A stretch of 64,000 nucleotides of DNA from Isoetes taiwanensis (lineage: Eukaryota; Streptophyta; Lycopodiopsida; Isoetales; Isoetaceae): positions 486,613 through 550,612 of the forward strand of contig JAJEKV010000002.1 of NCBI GenBank assembly GCA_021234155.1. Direction: 5' to 3'. A program made the translations under genes and the position numbers. Positions 33,340 to 44,339 of the stretch are shown here, piece by piece. The notes beneath the pieces are model-generated. The model was not told the origin of the DNA. It saw only the letters and a program-made list of their open reading frames with translations, and made no database searches. The stretch's first letter is position 1; each line of letters opens with the position of its first letter.

Positions 33340-36300
33340 ATAGATTGGACCTGCTTAGAGAGCAGCCTGTTAGCACAGTACTTAACAATGGACGTTTGGC
33401 TGTGGGCTATTAAGGGCTATACAGACAATGAGATGGGCATTGATGGAACAGGTCTTGAGACAGGCTAGACTTATGCTGCGGTTTATATTAATTGCGGGAG
33501 CCACTCCTCTGGTTTGGTCCTTGCCTCAAATTCAAGCATATATTTCACCCAATTCTGTAAATCGAAAGACTTGTTTTAGCAGCCAATGCCTCTGAATCTC
33601 GCATGATTTCTTTACTTACTTGGCAAACAGGTGAAGTTTGTTTGGTGTTTGAAACCAAACAGATACATTTCCTTCTAGGGCAGTATGGTTGTAAAACCAT
33701 TTGTCCAAGCTGGTGGTTTTAGAACATGTGGTTGCATGAGCCCAATCTGTGGGTTCTAAACAAATTGATGGTAGGTGAACTCTCAGAGTTTGCTCCTTGA
33801 GTTATGGTTCGATTGGTATGGCTCAAGATAGCATCGGTTTGTATTGTTGTGGTGCTGCGTCAAAGTATACTTGAAAAGTGAAAAGCTTATTTCCATCTTT
33901 GTTCTCTATCTTGCTCCGAGCTTTTTCCTTCTCTGTAACCAGATACAAAGCCAGAAATTAAATAGCCTAATAGTGGCGGAATAGAGGAATTTGAAGTTTG
34001 TTTTACCAATAAGGGCGCAATTTAGAAACAATTATAGATAAGTAGGGTTTGAAGGCCAGGTCATTTTAATTTAAAACAAAGCTGTGCATTCGTACGCCGA
34101 GAAAGAAAATTAGAAAATGTCTGATTGGCCTTCAGAGGAAATCAAGTGTGCAGAACAGGACGTTGATGGTTCCCAGGCAAGGGCCCAGGATGTGTGTATA
34201 AAGAACTCTCTGAGTGAACAGCTCTAGCCCGGAAAACGTATGCATCCAGCAAGGCATATTGGCGAAAAAGGTGGCGACGTTTCACTTTGATTCCTAATCG
34301 AGATAGTTCATTAAATGGTAGGTCGTACATCTCCTAGTCCTGTTTAGATGATAGACTTACATAGGTGATGACTGTGTATAAATAACTTTGAGTGGTTTTA
34401 TCAGCGACCTTATTCATATTTCATGCCTTTCGATTCACAATTCATAACCCGAGCACAATATGGGAAAGTACGAAAAGTACAATTTAGGCGGCTTCGAATG
34501 ACACCTCTGTTTTGTATTTAGATATTTATGATGGTTTGGAAAAATAGCCTCAAAGTGTGTTTTAATAGATGGTGGTGAATGTGGTTTTACGCGTCGCATT
34601 TAAGCGGCTGTCAGAGAAATTTAGACTGATGAGCCACACCCTAGAACCTTTCAGTGAGATAGAGATAGAACCAATTTGGAAGTATAAATCAGCCAACTGA
34701 AGCTAGTTTGTTTCTGACAAGAAGAGCAGACGCCAGGAAAGATGAAGGAAACTGATTGGTAGTCGGGCTTATAAAAGGTTACATAAGCCCGAGCTTGAGA
34801 AAAGGCAAGCAAGCCAATAACTTCTTTGAATTAGTGAGTAGTAAAAAGGTTACCTTGAATTGACGCCGATGCTTTTATATCCTTTCTAATCACGGTATAT
34901 TTTGATACGAGAGAAAAATGTCTAAGTCGGATATTTTGTGTCCCTGAGAAAAGGTGTTAATTGTTTTGTTTTAGAACCACCTTTTTCCCATTGTGGCACT
35001 TAAATGAGGTTTTTATCTTTACAAGCAATTGATTATTGTCTTGATAGTTTTTGGTGCAAATTCTCCATGGAAGAGCTATGTTGATAAAAAACAAAACAGA
35101 AAGATTAAGGCAAATTCTATGAAAGGGAAGAGATTTGGAGAATGGATATTGGTCCGAGTATACCAAAGGCAATTATCTACCAAAGAAAAGAGGGCCAAGT
35201 ATGCATTAGTCCTTTCCTTTTCTTAAAAAGCTAAAATCATCACTTTTGATGAACAACTTTTCTCGTTTTATTTGGTAGTGAAATTTTATTTTATGACGAC
35301 ATTTAAACAATTCTGGTGAGAATGGAAATAGAATATTGATCCATCAAATAATTAAAAGAACTGCGATAGTGGAGGCTGTGGCTGGTGCGGGTCAACCTCT
35401 TCTAATAGTCCCACAGTTGCATTGACAAGCACAATCCCATGCAATGGGATATGAAAGCGATATCATCCCCACTTTGCTTCTACGGATTACCTGGAGAAAT
35501 TGTCTGCGGCATGCCATTAAGCGACATCAAATCGGCGTCATCTTTGATAAATGTCAAGGCTATACGGTTGTGGCTCTTGGTGAACAAAGATGTCAAACTT
35601 GTGGCGTGAACTGGCTGATTCTAAAGAGCCTTACATTCTTTTGTAACAATGGCGTGGAATTACTTAGCCGCCAGAGTTCCCTGTAAAATCGTATCTCTAC
35701 CGCATTCGTTTAACGTTTAAATCATCAACAATCTTTTGTTTACGCGTCGAGGGCTTTGTGATCTAAAGCGCGGCGTATGGTACTATTACCGGTGAACATG
35801 CATAAATTATATGCAGCGAACCAAACAATACTCTTCATTGGGTATATATCACGATGGTGGGAACCAGAGCCCGGTTTTGAAGCTGGGTAATGAAATCACG
35901 GGTGCAGCCTGCTGAATCGCGGTGTGCTGTGCTAGATGTATAAATTATATCTTAAAAGAAGAGTTAAAAGCGATGAACGCCTACGCCAGCAGCTCAGCCT
36001 GTTACGTATATATTGGATATAAACCGCTTTTAGAACTATGGGACATTTCAATAGAAATGATGGTTGACTTGCTCGACCAATATCAGGCTTGAATCGCTGC
36101 ATCAAGCGAGGGACTAATTGCTTAGTTAACAACGTCCTAATTCAACACGGAACAACCCGTGCATTAGGTCTTCACGCGATGACCATCACATCAAGGGACA
36201 TTCAAAATGAGCTCAAAATTTCCCAATTATGAAGAATGCGACTAAGGTTCAACATGTTCCAAATCATGAATAAAGAGCCGTCAGCATCTACAGCTTCCAT

Positions 36301-37590
36301 CTCAGCTCATTGTGATGAAAGCATTCTCTAACCCAATCTTCATCACGGCGAAGGAGGCCCAGGCAAAACATATGTCTAAAAGCTATGCCTCAGAATACGA
36401 GGATCAAGAACATTGTCTCCATGTACTGCCTCTTGGACTTGCTTCATGTCTCTACCACAGTGAGTAGAACCGCCTCCTTATTTCAAATCCTTGTCTCCAG
36501 TAACATTAATCTCCATTAAGCTACTGGGTCCACACATTCCTGGGGCCTTTTCGCCAGCCAAGCAAGCTGCCATTATATGGGATGGAACATAGCTAAGCGA
36601 AGCTGATCATAGAGAGGTTAGCGTCTTTGCTAAAATACTTGAGGAACAAATCACGGGAAAACTATTTATAGCGGCGGAGACTTTAGACAAGTTGCACCAC
36701 TTTCGTCAAAAAACAGGCAATGACAATAAATGCTTCATAATAGCCAGTAACGTGGACTTCACTTCCAAAGTTCTTAAACTCAATGAACCAATGGAAATCT
36801 GGGAGATCCGGCTTCATTAATGTCTTTAAATGCGATCACGACCGGAGAAGGAACTCTACTCAAAACGTGCCATTGACATTATTGAAACCACCACAAACCA
36901 CAAAGGCGGTTGATTTTCTATACAACAAACAAATCGTCAACTGTACCGAGGCGTGGCGGAGAATTCCTATCTCTAAAGCTTATCCTTGTCGGCAGATTCA
37001 ATACAGCCACCGTTACACAACTTCTGAGATCCGGACAAACCACATTCACAGTAGACGGATAGCAACGACCAAACTATAGGCGACCACCCAATGGCAACAA
37101 CGGACTTTTAAATGGATTACAGAGACCCATCATTGCACAGCGACTGACTGAAGCCCAATCACGATATGCCACATTACAAAGACACTAAATGAGAGCGGAG
37201 GCCTCGTTAAAAATACTAGGGTCATCATAACCTCATTACACACACCAGTTAGGTACCGGGTAAAATTACTCCACGGGGGACCCACACAAAGAGACAACAT
37301 TCACCCCATATCAAGTGACTTCTTGATCGGCGAGAAAAATGGCCATGGACAATCCGCAGCGCTTAACTTCCCGCTGCGACGGCGTATTCAACAACATTCA
37401 ACAGGTACTGCAGGACTCCGCGGTGAGATATGTTGACTTGCGCAATGAAGTCTTTACTGCGGACAACTTACGGCACTCAGTTTGAAAAAGAGGATGTCCT
37501 AATTCTCTACACAAAGACAATAAGACAAACACTACAATAGCGTGGAGTCTACAAGAGCTCCTCCCGCATTTAAGGTCGTGAAATTCCTCA
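33340..37590. other. Intergenic stretch, no gene recognised
   Basis: Mostly AT-rich with mixed composition. No ORF exceeds 100 codons, and none of those inspected (for example 36783-37079 plus, 35444-35686 plus) resembles a known family. No matching repeat elsewhere in the window was noticed. Confidence 0.4.
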
Positions 37591-37627
37591 AAAAGAAGAA
37601 AGAAAAAAAAAAGAAAAAAGAAAAACC
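37589..37627. repeat. Purine-only A/G tract
   Basis: A run of A and G only, mostly aaag and aaaaag, about 38 bases long. It is simple sequence and explains the Phe-rich minus-strand ORF at 37398-37739, which is probably not a gene. Confidence 0.85.
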
Positions 37628-37859
37628 CTCCATTCACCTCCACTGCTTGTGAAAGCTGATGTAGGCGAACCTGCGGTCCCAGAGGCCGCAGGTGCTCCAT
37701 AAAGTAGACAGCGTCCCAATGGAGACAACCTAGGTTCAAATTCAGGGGTATAAAATCATTATCATATCATACTATATACGCCCCTTTACTATTCTCTCGT
37801 TTAGACACAATGTACTTATACACACACACCACGCTTAAAGCGGCTCCGCGGCGCTAAGT

Positions 37860-38630
37860 GCTGTATTATATATTACTACATTCTACAATTTCAATAAAAT
37901 TCCCAACAACATAAACCATTATATTTTATAATTTCAATATAATTTCCCACAAAACCCCCTTTGTTTAGGTGTATATTTATAGGGGCGATTTTGGAGCATC
38001 GAAAACTATTAGGACGGACATATATAAGTTATATTGGGTCATGGATGGCTGATGGTATAGCCCCTGAAATTGAGATGCTGATCTAGAAAGATTAACAAAA
38101 TAATACTCATGGGTGCGACGATATGCAGTGGTGTTAATTCAATGCATGATTGTGTAATTCTGGCGGAGGGAATCTCAATGCTGCATCACCCTCGTTCACA
38201 CTGAGGAATACCGGAGATTTTTGAAGTTATGTAGTGGTAAATTTTTTGGAGTTATGATTTATGTTGTGGTGAATTTTATTGAAATTTTAAAATGTAGTAT
38301 TACACAATATCGTAATGATTGGCACCCTTAGAACATTTGCTCCAGCCTTATGAGTATTATTTTGTTAACCTTTCTAAATTGTACACACAACTTGTGGGGC
38401 CCTTTCATGAAGCGAGATCATCCACGACCCAAAATCCATTATACCTTGAGAATATGCCCATCCAACGTGACTCGATGCCACGAAGCCACCCCTAATATGA
38501 AATGCACCCAAACAAAGGGTTTAGGGATATTTTGTTGAAATTATAAAATGTAATGGTTATGTTGGCGAAATTTTAACGAAGTGCCGGTCATAGTAATATA
38601 TGTTATCGGTTTTTGCCCTTCAGACTTGAA
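37860..38630. mobile_element. Inverted-repeat (MITE-like) element, both ends present
   Basis: The left end, 37862-37990, reads tactacattctacaatttca, then aattcccaacaacataaacc and ccccctttgtttaggtgta. The right end, 38500-38625, carries the same sequence in reverse complement: gcacccaaacaaaggg, then ttgttgaaattataaaatg and atagtaatatatgtta. The inverted repeats are about 120 bases. An internal second copy of the right-type sequence (38215-38300) suggests nesting. The right part matches 9860-10270. No coding sequence. Confidence 0.65.
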
Positions 38631-41600
38631 GCATGCAGGCATATGTTATTTTATTTTGGATGTAAAAGAAAAGTTGCCCCTTTGGTATGAATTATTGCCA
38701 TTTCCGTGACTGAGCCGCCGACATTCTGGTTCCAAGCCCTATCAGGACTTGGTATGTTTTGGAACCTTGTTTCCCGTGAAGTTGTGGCGGATTAAGGTTT
38801 CAATGACATCATTCGTTGATTTGAACCTACCAGATTTTGACCATGTCATTTTGTTTGAGTTCTACCCTGGGTAGATGTGTTGATGGACCTCTAGATTTCA
38901 TATATTTACTTCCACCCCCTCCTTGGGTTTTATACCTGGCGAACAATCTTCCAGCACTGGGGCGAACATCGGGCTCCATAGCACCCTCGAGCCGGGTGGT
39001 GGGGAATATACCGGTAGGGAATGAATTCCGGTAGCCATGCGGCCGTGGATCGAAAGATGCATTGCCATGCAAGAAAAATCTTTGACCAGGTGCCAGAGTT
39101 GCCATTCTTGCAAGGTGGTACGTTTGCGGCGGAGAGGGCATACGTAAGGTCGAAGCGAAGGCAAGCAGGCAAGCGAGGAGGTATGGATGGGCTGTCCAGA
39201 ACATAATAACAGGGTGGTGGTAATGGCGGGTAAATGCGCTGGCGAAATAATGATGGTTGGAATATGCCATGTCCCGAAGATTAACATGATAGTCTCGGGT
39301 CATCGATGGCTCAGTCACCCATTTCATGTTGCCTTGTTTTAGTCGCGAGACGGTGGATGGAGTAAATGTGGCGAGACCTACGCGGGTACCGCAATCAGGG
39401 CGTGCTGGGGTTCGGGTATTTTGTTTTTAGTATAGGTAGGTGTTTTGGGGTGAGGTGTATATTTTTACAGACGCTGGATTTGCACGCCGGAAAAGAATAT
39501 CACGGGGATTTGGAAGCGTGGATGACCATTCGGGAATATAGGAGATTGAGCTCTAATTACGACAATTAAAAAGCCAGGGATTTTAAAGGCGTTTTCTTCA
39601 GTACGGCAGTTCCCACTGTTTTATCAACAAAAATATGGTAGAAGCATTAAGTCCTGGAGCTTAATTCCATGCCCCAAGCGAGGCCCGAGAAATCTGGTCA
39701 TGAGCGGGCTTACGTTTGTTGTACCTTGGTACATAAAAGCGGTTGATCTTCAGTTCCATGAAGCCCAGGCACATTTATTTTTGTGACGGTACTGGCATTT
39801 CGAGCTATTCCCGCATGCGCGCCTTTAAATTTGCGTATTTACGAGAGTGGGTTTCAGGGCCGCTGTAGTTAGAGCTGAGCTTTGTGATTCTCAATTGTTG
39901 ACGGAGATTACCTGCTTTACACAAAGTTTTCAGAGAAATAAATTATGCGTTTTTAGTTGAAAACTTCGACTTCATGCGCTTCAATGGAGAAGAGCGCCGC
40001 ACGAGAATGCAAATCGATAAAGCTGGAATCAAAGTTGGTGGTGATTAACTGCCGGGATGAGCTTTAAACTAGTATAACCGGAAAACTAATTACTTATACC
40101 GGCGGTTGGTACGTGGAAATACGCAGGCGGGGTTTGCTTCCTGTGAGCCCCAAAACGTCGGGGATGAAAAGCAGCCTTCGAGGAGGAAGCGGTGGATTCT
40201 TAATGTACCATTTTTGTACAAAGATTTGGCGAGGACAGATTTCCGGAGTAATTCGATTTGACAAAAGTTATTATTGCACATTTAAAGAAATGCGTCGACC
40301 ACAGATTAAGAAAAGGAACAAATACCTCTTACACAGATGGGAAGCGAAATAACAGACTTGGGCTGGCGGTGTTTAAATTTTGTTAGGCTGCGCCTTGGGA
40401 AGTCTTGGCCCTCTGCATGGGAGGATATCAGTTAGCGTTGTTAATGGCCTGTCGTTGAGTGATGCGACAGCGATCTATGAAATGTGCGTGAGGAAAGCAA
40501 TTTGATTTCGACTTACTCTGATGCTCTGATAGCTACACTCGTGGCACACTCAAGAACACGCTGATTCTTGGCCGGAGAACCGAAAATAAACCAGTCATCT
40601 TCTTATGCGAGGTTGCCGCTAAATGCTGAAGGAATTATATAACGGTTTTGTTTTGTTGTTTCGTGCTAGGTGTTTCTTGGATTGTGGTATATAAATACTG
40701 GAACATATGATGTGGAACATGTGTGCGGTGTAGAAATTAGAGCTCCTCCATCCCTACAGCGGATGAAACACAAATATAATCTGACGCGCCCATCGCGGTA
40801 AGGCGCCCTTACGCTATCCTGTTTCATTTTACATTCCATCGACCATCAACTGGACCTAAAGTATGTGGATGCTGGCTATAAGAACAATCCACTCTAAAAT
40901 TGCATAACTTCAGAGCGTTACATACACAAAAGCGTACAATAATGGCAAGTCGGTAGCATAATTTATATACGGCAGCCTAGCCTTTCCTTATTGCGCGGGC
41001 TTCAATTTGCTCATTGAAATTATGTATAATATGCACAATAAATACGTGAAGTTCCGGTGAGCACGCGGATGTCACCAAGCTCGTTATTTCCTTCTTTCAT
41101 AAATGCATCAATGCGTTCCGGTTTCTGGTTATGTTCCGTATAGCGGCATGACAGCAATGCATGGCGGACAACATCACCGGTCGGTTCAAACCCTGTCCTG
41201 GCCAGAGTTCTCCATACACTGACTCATTCGCGATTTTTCGCTCATCTTCGGCTATCGGGAAAAAATTAAACATCCCCTCTCGTGGACCATCAGCGTTGGG
41301 CGACATATCTCTTCTCTTATCCCCATCGCATCATCAAGGATATGACTTTCCCGCCGTTTTGATACATAAATCACGATATTTCATTTCCGTTGCGCCGTCA
41401 CAATTAGGACACCGCTGGCCTTCTGTAATAACAGGTCTTATCTCCATCACATACGTTGAATTGTGCAGCAAAGAATCTCCATCACATGCACCGCCTTTGC
41501 TATCGCTGGGTGCAATGGCTTATCGCGTATGCCGTGCGATAGATGTAAAATGAAAGAATCCTTCCCTATTGATTTATCTTCATTCCGGTGCACTTCGAGG

Positions 41601-42779
41601 CTGATTAGCGGACCATTTCGCAACCGACGGCATTCATGTTGTTTAACGTTGAGTTCATCGTTTGGAACAGCGTCCCCTTCTGGTTCCTGTTTACGTATCG
41701 CATTATACCGGTGCATCATAATTTGCTTTTCTCCTCGGGCGCTTTACAACATTGGATCATCAAGATGACCATGCACCCGTAAGTTACTGTAAGTCTTGAT
41801 ATTGCCGCAAGCCCGTCAAAGTTTCACGGCATTGGCCTGGCGCGTACGCTTTATCATACTTGTTCATTGACGCTTTGCCGATGCAACTGCAGGGTGGCGA
41901 TCCGCCCAGGATGGGATAAAATCCTGTTCTAACGATATTTCATGCCGGTTAAGGATAAATGTTGCCGAATGAGATGGCCTCTGATGATATAACACAACAG
42001 GCGGAATCTAAATGTATGGCAGGTCGTCGCACTAAGATCTATCCTCAATAATAGTATCATTTTAACCTGAAAGGCCAATACATACCGGTAAAGACTGCAT
42101 ATAATATCCTCCCAAAGCCTATCGATATACTGGGCCGCTTTTACCGGAAACTTCTGGTGCATAATATGCCCAGGTTCCCTGCTTTACGCCGACAGAACAT
42201 CAGAACCAGAGAAAAGAAGAAGAGAGCCAGGGGCCGAAGTCTGCGGCGCCCAACATGTAGGGACGCCTTTCGATAAATGGGGCGGGAAGCAGAGATCTCA
42301 GTGGAACGCGCCGAAAGGTCGAAAATCCTACTGCTTGGCGGGTTTGAATGATACTTCCGCTGGGGCCTCTACTCGATTCTACTCTCTAAGCTATTCACAA
42401 AGTTCCATAATCAAATTACCCAGAAACCATCGATGATTACCTCCTTCAAAATTCTGGCTGGGCTGGCTGGCTGGATTTTCGCCGTTTCCAGCTCGTGTAA
42501 AGCTCTGCAAGATCTTTCAAACAAACCAGAGTTTGCGCTGAAATCAGTTTCGCTTTTGGTCTTTTTACCTTTGGTGCTCGCTGAAAAACTGCGGCATACA
42601 TACCGATTTCATACCGGTGAGCGCGGAATGGAGTCGCGTATTTTACCAAATCGTGGAGATGCGCTGCAGGAAAAATGGAGTTACCTGAACTCGCATTTAC
42701 GAACCCCAGCCAATTGGGCCATCAGTGTCGTTCGTGTGTCAATCTGGATATCAACAGGCAGGGGTTTGCTTTACAGGGC
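38631..42779. other. Stretch with unrecognised ORFs only
   Basis: GC content is higher than in the neighbours, and short CCGG-containing words are frequent. The longest frame in the window is here (38827-39327, minus), with others at 41161-41553 (plus) and 42433-42852 (plus). None has a recognisable domain, and overlapping frames on the other strand are similarly long. No gene is claimed. Confidence 0.35.
38827..39327 (-). CDS. Unrecognised 166-codon frame
   Basis: The longest uninterrupted frame in the window, starting at ATG and ending TGG-stop. The protein is rich in His, Pro and aromatic residues, with a possible hydrophobic segment (PYLLACLLAFAS, residues about 47-58). It has no motif I recognise. 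A 129-codon frame overlaps it on the same strand in another phase, which argues for chance openness in GC-rich DNA. In a sequence where real genes are broken by indels, one long open frame carries little weight. Confidence 0.15.
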   Translation of the reverse strand: MKWVTEPSMTRDYHVNLRDMAYSNHHYFASAFTRHYHHPVIMFWTAHPYLLACLLAFASTLRMPSPPQTYHLARMATLAPGQRFFLHGNASFDPRPHGYRNSFPTGIFPTTRLEGAMEPDVRPSAGRLFARYKTQGGGGSKYMKSRGPSTHLPRVELKQNDMVKIW

Positions 42780-44339
42780 AACCCAAAAAGAAAAAAGAAA
42801 AATTACATATGTTTTGATTAGAGAAAAAGAGAGCAAAATATATAATGGTTGAAATCCCCCCAAGAGTCGAGCCTGGGCTACTCCTTTAAAAAACCATATA
42901 TGCATGTGTTGTGCCACACATATTGCCTCTAGCCTGTGTGCATTTGCAACAATATTTAGAAATAAGGAAACATGAAACGATGGATTGATGAAGAAGGAGT
43001 TTTTGGTTCTGCAAGCCATGGGCCTTGTTATTTGCAAATAGCCTACATCTTAATATGTTATAACCAGACATGTGAGCATAAATAATGACAAGATAAAACA
43101 TATACACAATTCATGGACTGTTCTTTGTCATTATAAAACTGCACCGGGGTCATACAAGTTTAATGCAGGGAATGAACATTTTGTGAAATAAACACTTCCT
43201 TATGATGGAAGGAACAAAAGCACTCTGTTTTAAGTAGTATGCAGCAATCCTCCTATTTGGATCTGAGAATTCTACTATTGCAGTATGGGGTAAACAGCAT
43301 GTCCAGGAAAAATATAAATCACATTCTACAAGAAGGATACTTATCTTCAAGTTCAAGCATGTGATGTGCAGCTGATGTGAATAGCCTTCTGGAGTCCTCA
43401 ACTTGAGTTCAAACATGCATTACATCATTGAGTGTGCTACTCCGGTAAGATGCATCTATACCAATATGAGAATGAATGAAATACAAATGAGCTGCATTGA
43501 TATATAAAGTAGCCATTATCTAACAACAACAAAAGCATCGTGGTAGAGGAACAAAAGTTTATCCAGACAAAGTTGATTTATAGAGTGCTTTTAATTAAAG
43601 GGGGCAGGTACCTCATCGCATGGACATATGTGATATTTTACATTGTGAAATATAACTACCTAATGAAGCATACTAAATCACTTCAAGCGTATGACTTTCG
43701 ATAGTACCATTTATAGTGAACATCATTTACATTCCTCACTTGGGGTATGTGTCACTATTACATTTTGGCCAAAGGTTACTGACTTAGACATCTCAAATCC
43801 TTGAACTTCTTTATTGTTCATCTTCTTTGCTCTTGGTGCAGGGAACTTCTCCTTGGTTCTAGTTACAGCACTCTTGCATTAAGGGATGAATGCTTGTGGT
43901 AGTTGTCGAAGTCTATGCTCCGAGGTGCTCAGAAGTGCGGCTGCTGCATAAGCTTCTTGTTAACTGAAAATAATGATAGGGGTAGGTTTTAATAGAATTG
44001 GAAAAACAAAGCAACGTTGTTTGACAAAATTCGGAACAAAGTGTAGTAGAGACTCATGTTGGATCTGTTGCCGGGGTGCCCTAGATGGTCTTTCATGAAA
44101 AATGTGGTTATCTATTATTACAAAATTTGTTGGAAGGATGGATGCAAGAGATGGTAGTAATAAGGCCAGGTAAAAAGTTTAAACAGGAGTTAAATAGATC
44201 AATGTTCAGGCAGATATATACCAACTTCTTGGTGTCATCAAGTACTAAATCTAATGACGACGAAATCAAGCTTCCGTCTTTTTCTTGGTAGTTACGTAGC
44301 ACCAATACAAAACCCTGTACTGCTAGAAACGATCATCGG
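42780..44339 (+). promoter_or_regulatory. Duplicated RCC1 upstream block, right copy
   Basis: This is the nearly contiguous version of the block found in pieces at 10300-11770 and 22440-23150. It lies immediately before exon 1 of the RCC1 gene and is shared with the broken copy, so it plausibly holds the promoter and 5' untranslated region. Conservation of non-coding sequence over 1.5 kb shows the duplication included upstream DNA. No individual promoter element is claimed. Confidence 0.5.

Noticed and set aside
37398-37739. 113-codon minus-strand ORF
   Set aside because: Its core is a Phe run produced by the purine-only tract at 37589-37627.
37650-37750. Possible tRNA (aggttcaaattcagggg)
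   Set aside because: The upstream 70 bases contain a GC palindrome but do not fold into a cloverleaf with a plausible acceptor stem.
38827-39327. Longest ORF (166 codons) as a real gene
   Set aside because: No domain is recognisable, a comparable frame overlaps it on the same strand, and real genes here are frame-broken. It is listed only at low confidence.
41161-41719. Opposing ORFs of 130 and 90 codons as a bacterial-type insert
   Set aside because: No ribosome-binding site, operon spacing or recognisable bacterial protein; the frames overlap on opposite strands.
42433-42852. 139-codon plus-strand ORF just before the duplicated RCC1 block
   Set aside because: No recognisable domain. Its end lies in the A-rich repeat-related sequence at 42780-42850, and the left copy of the locus does not preserve the frame.
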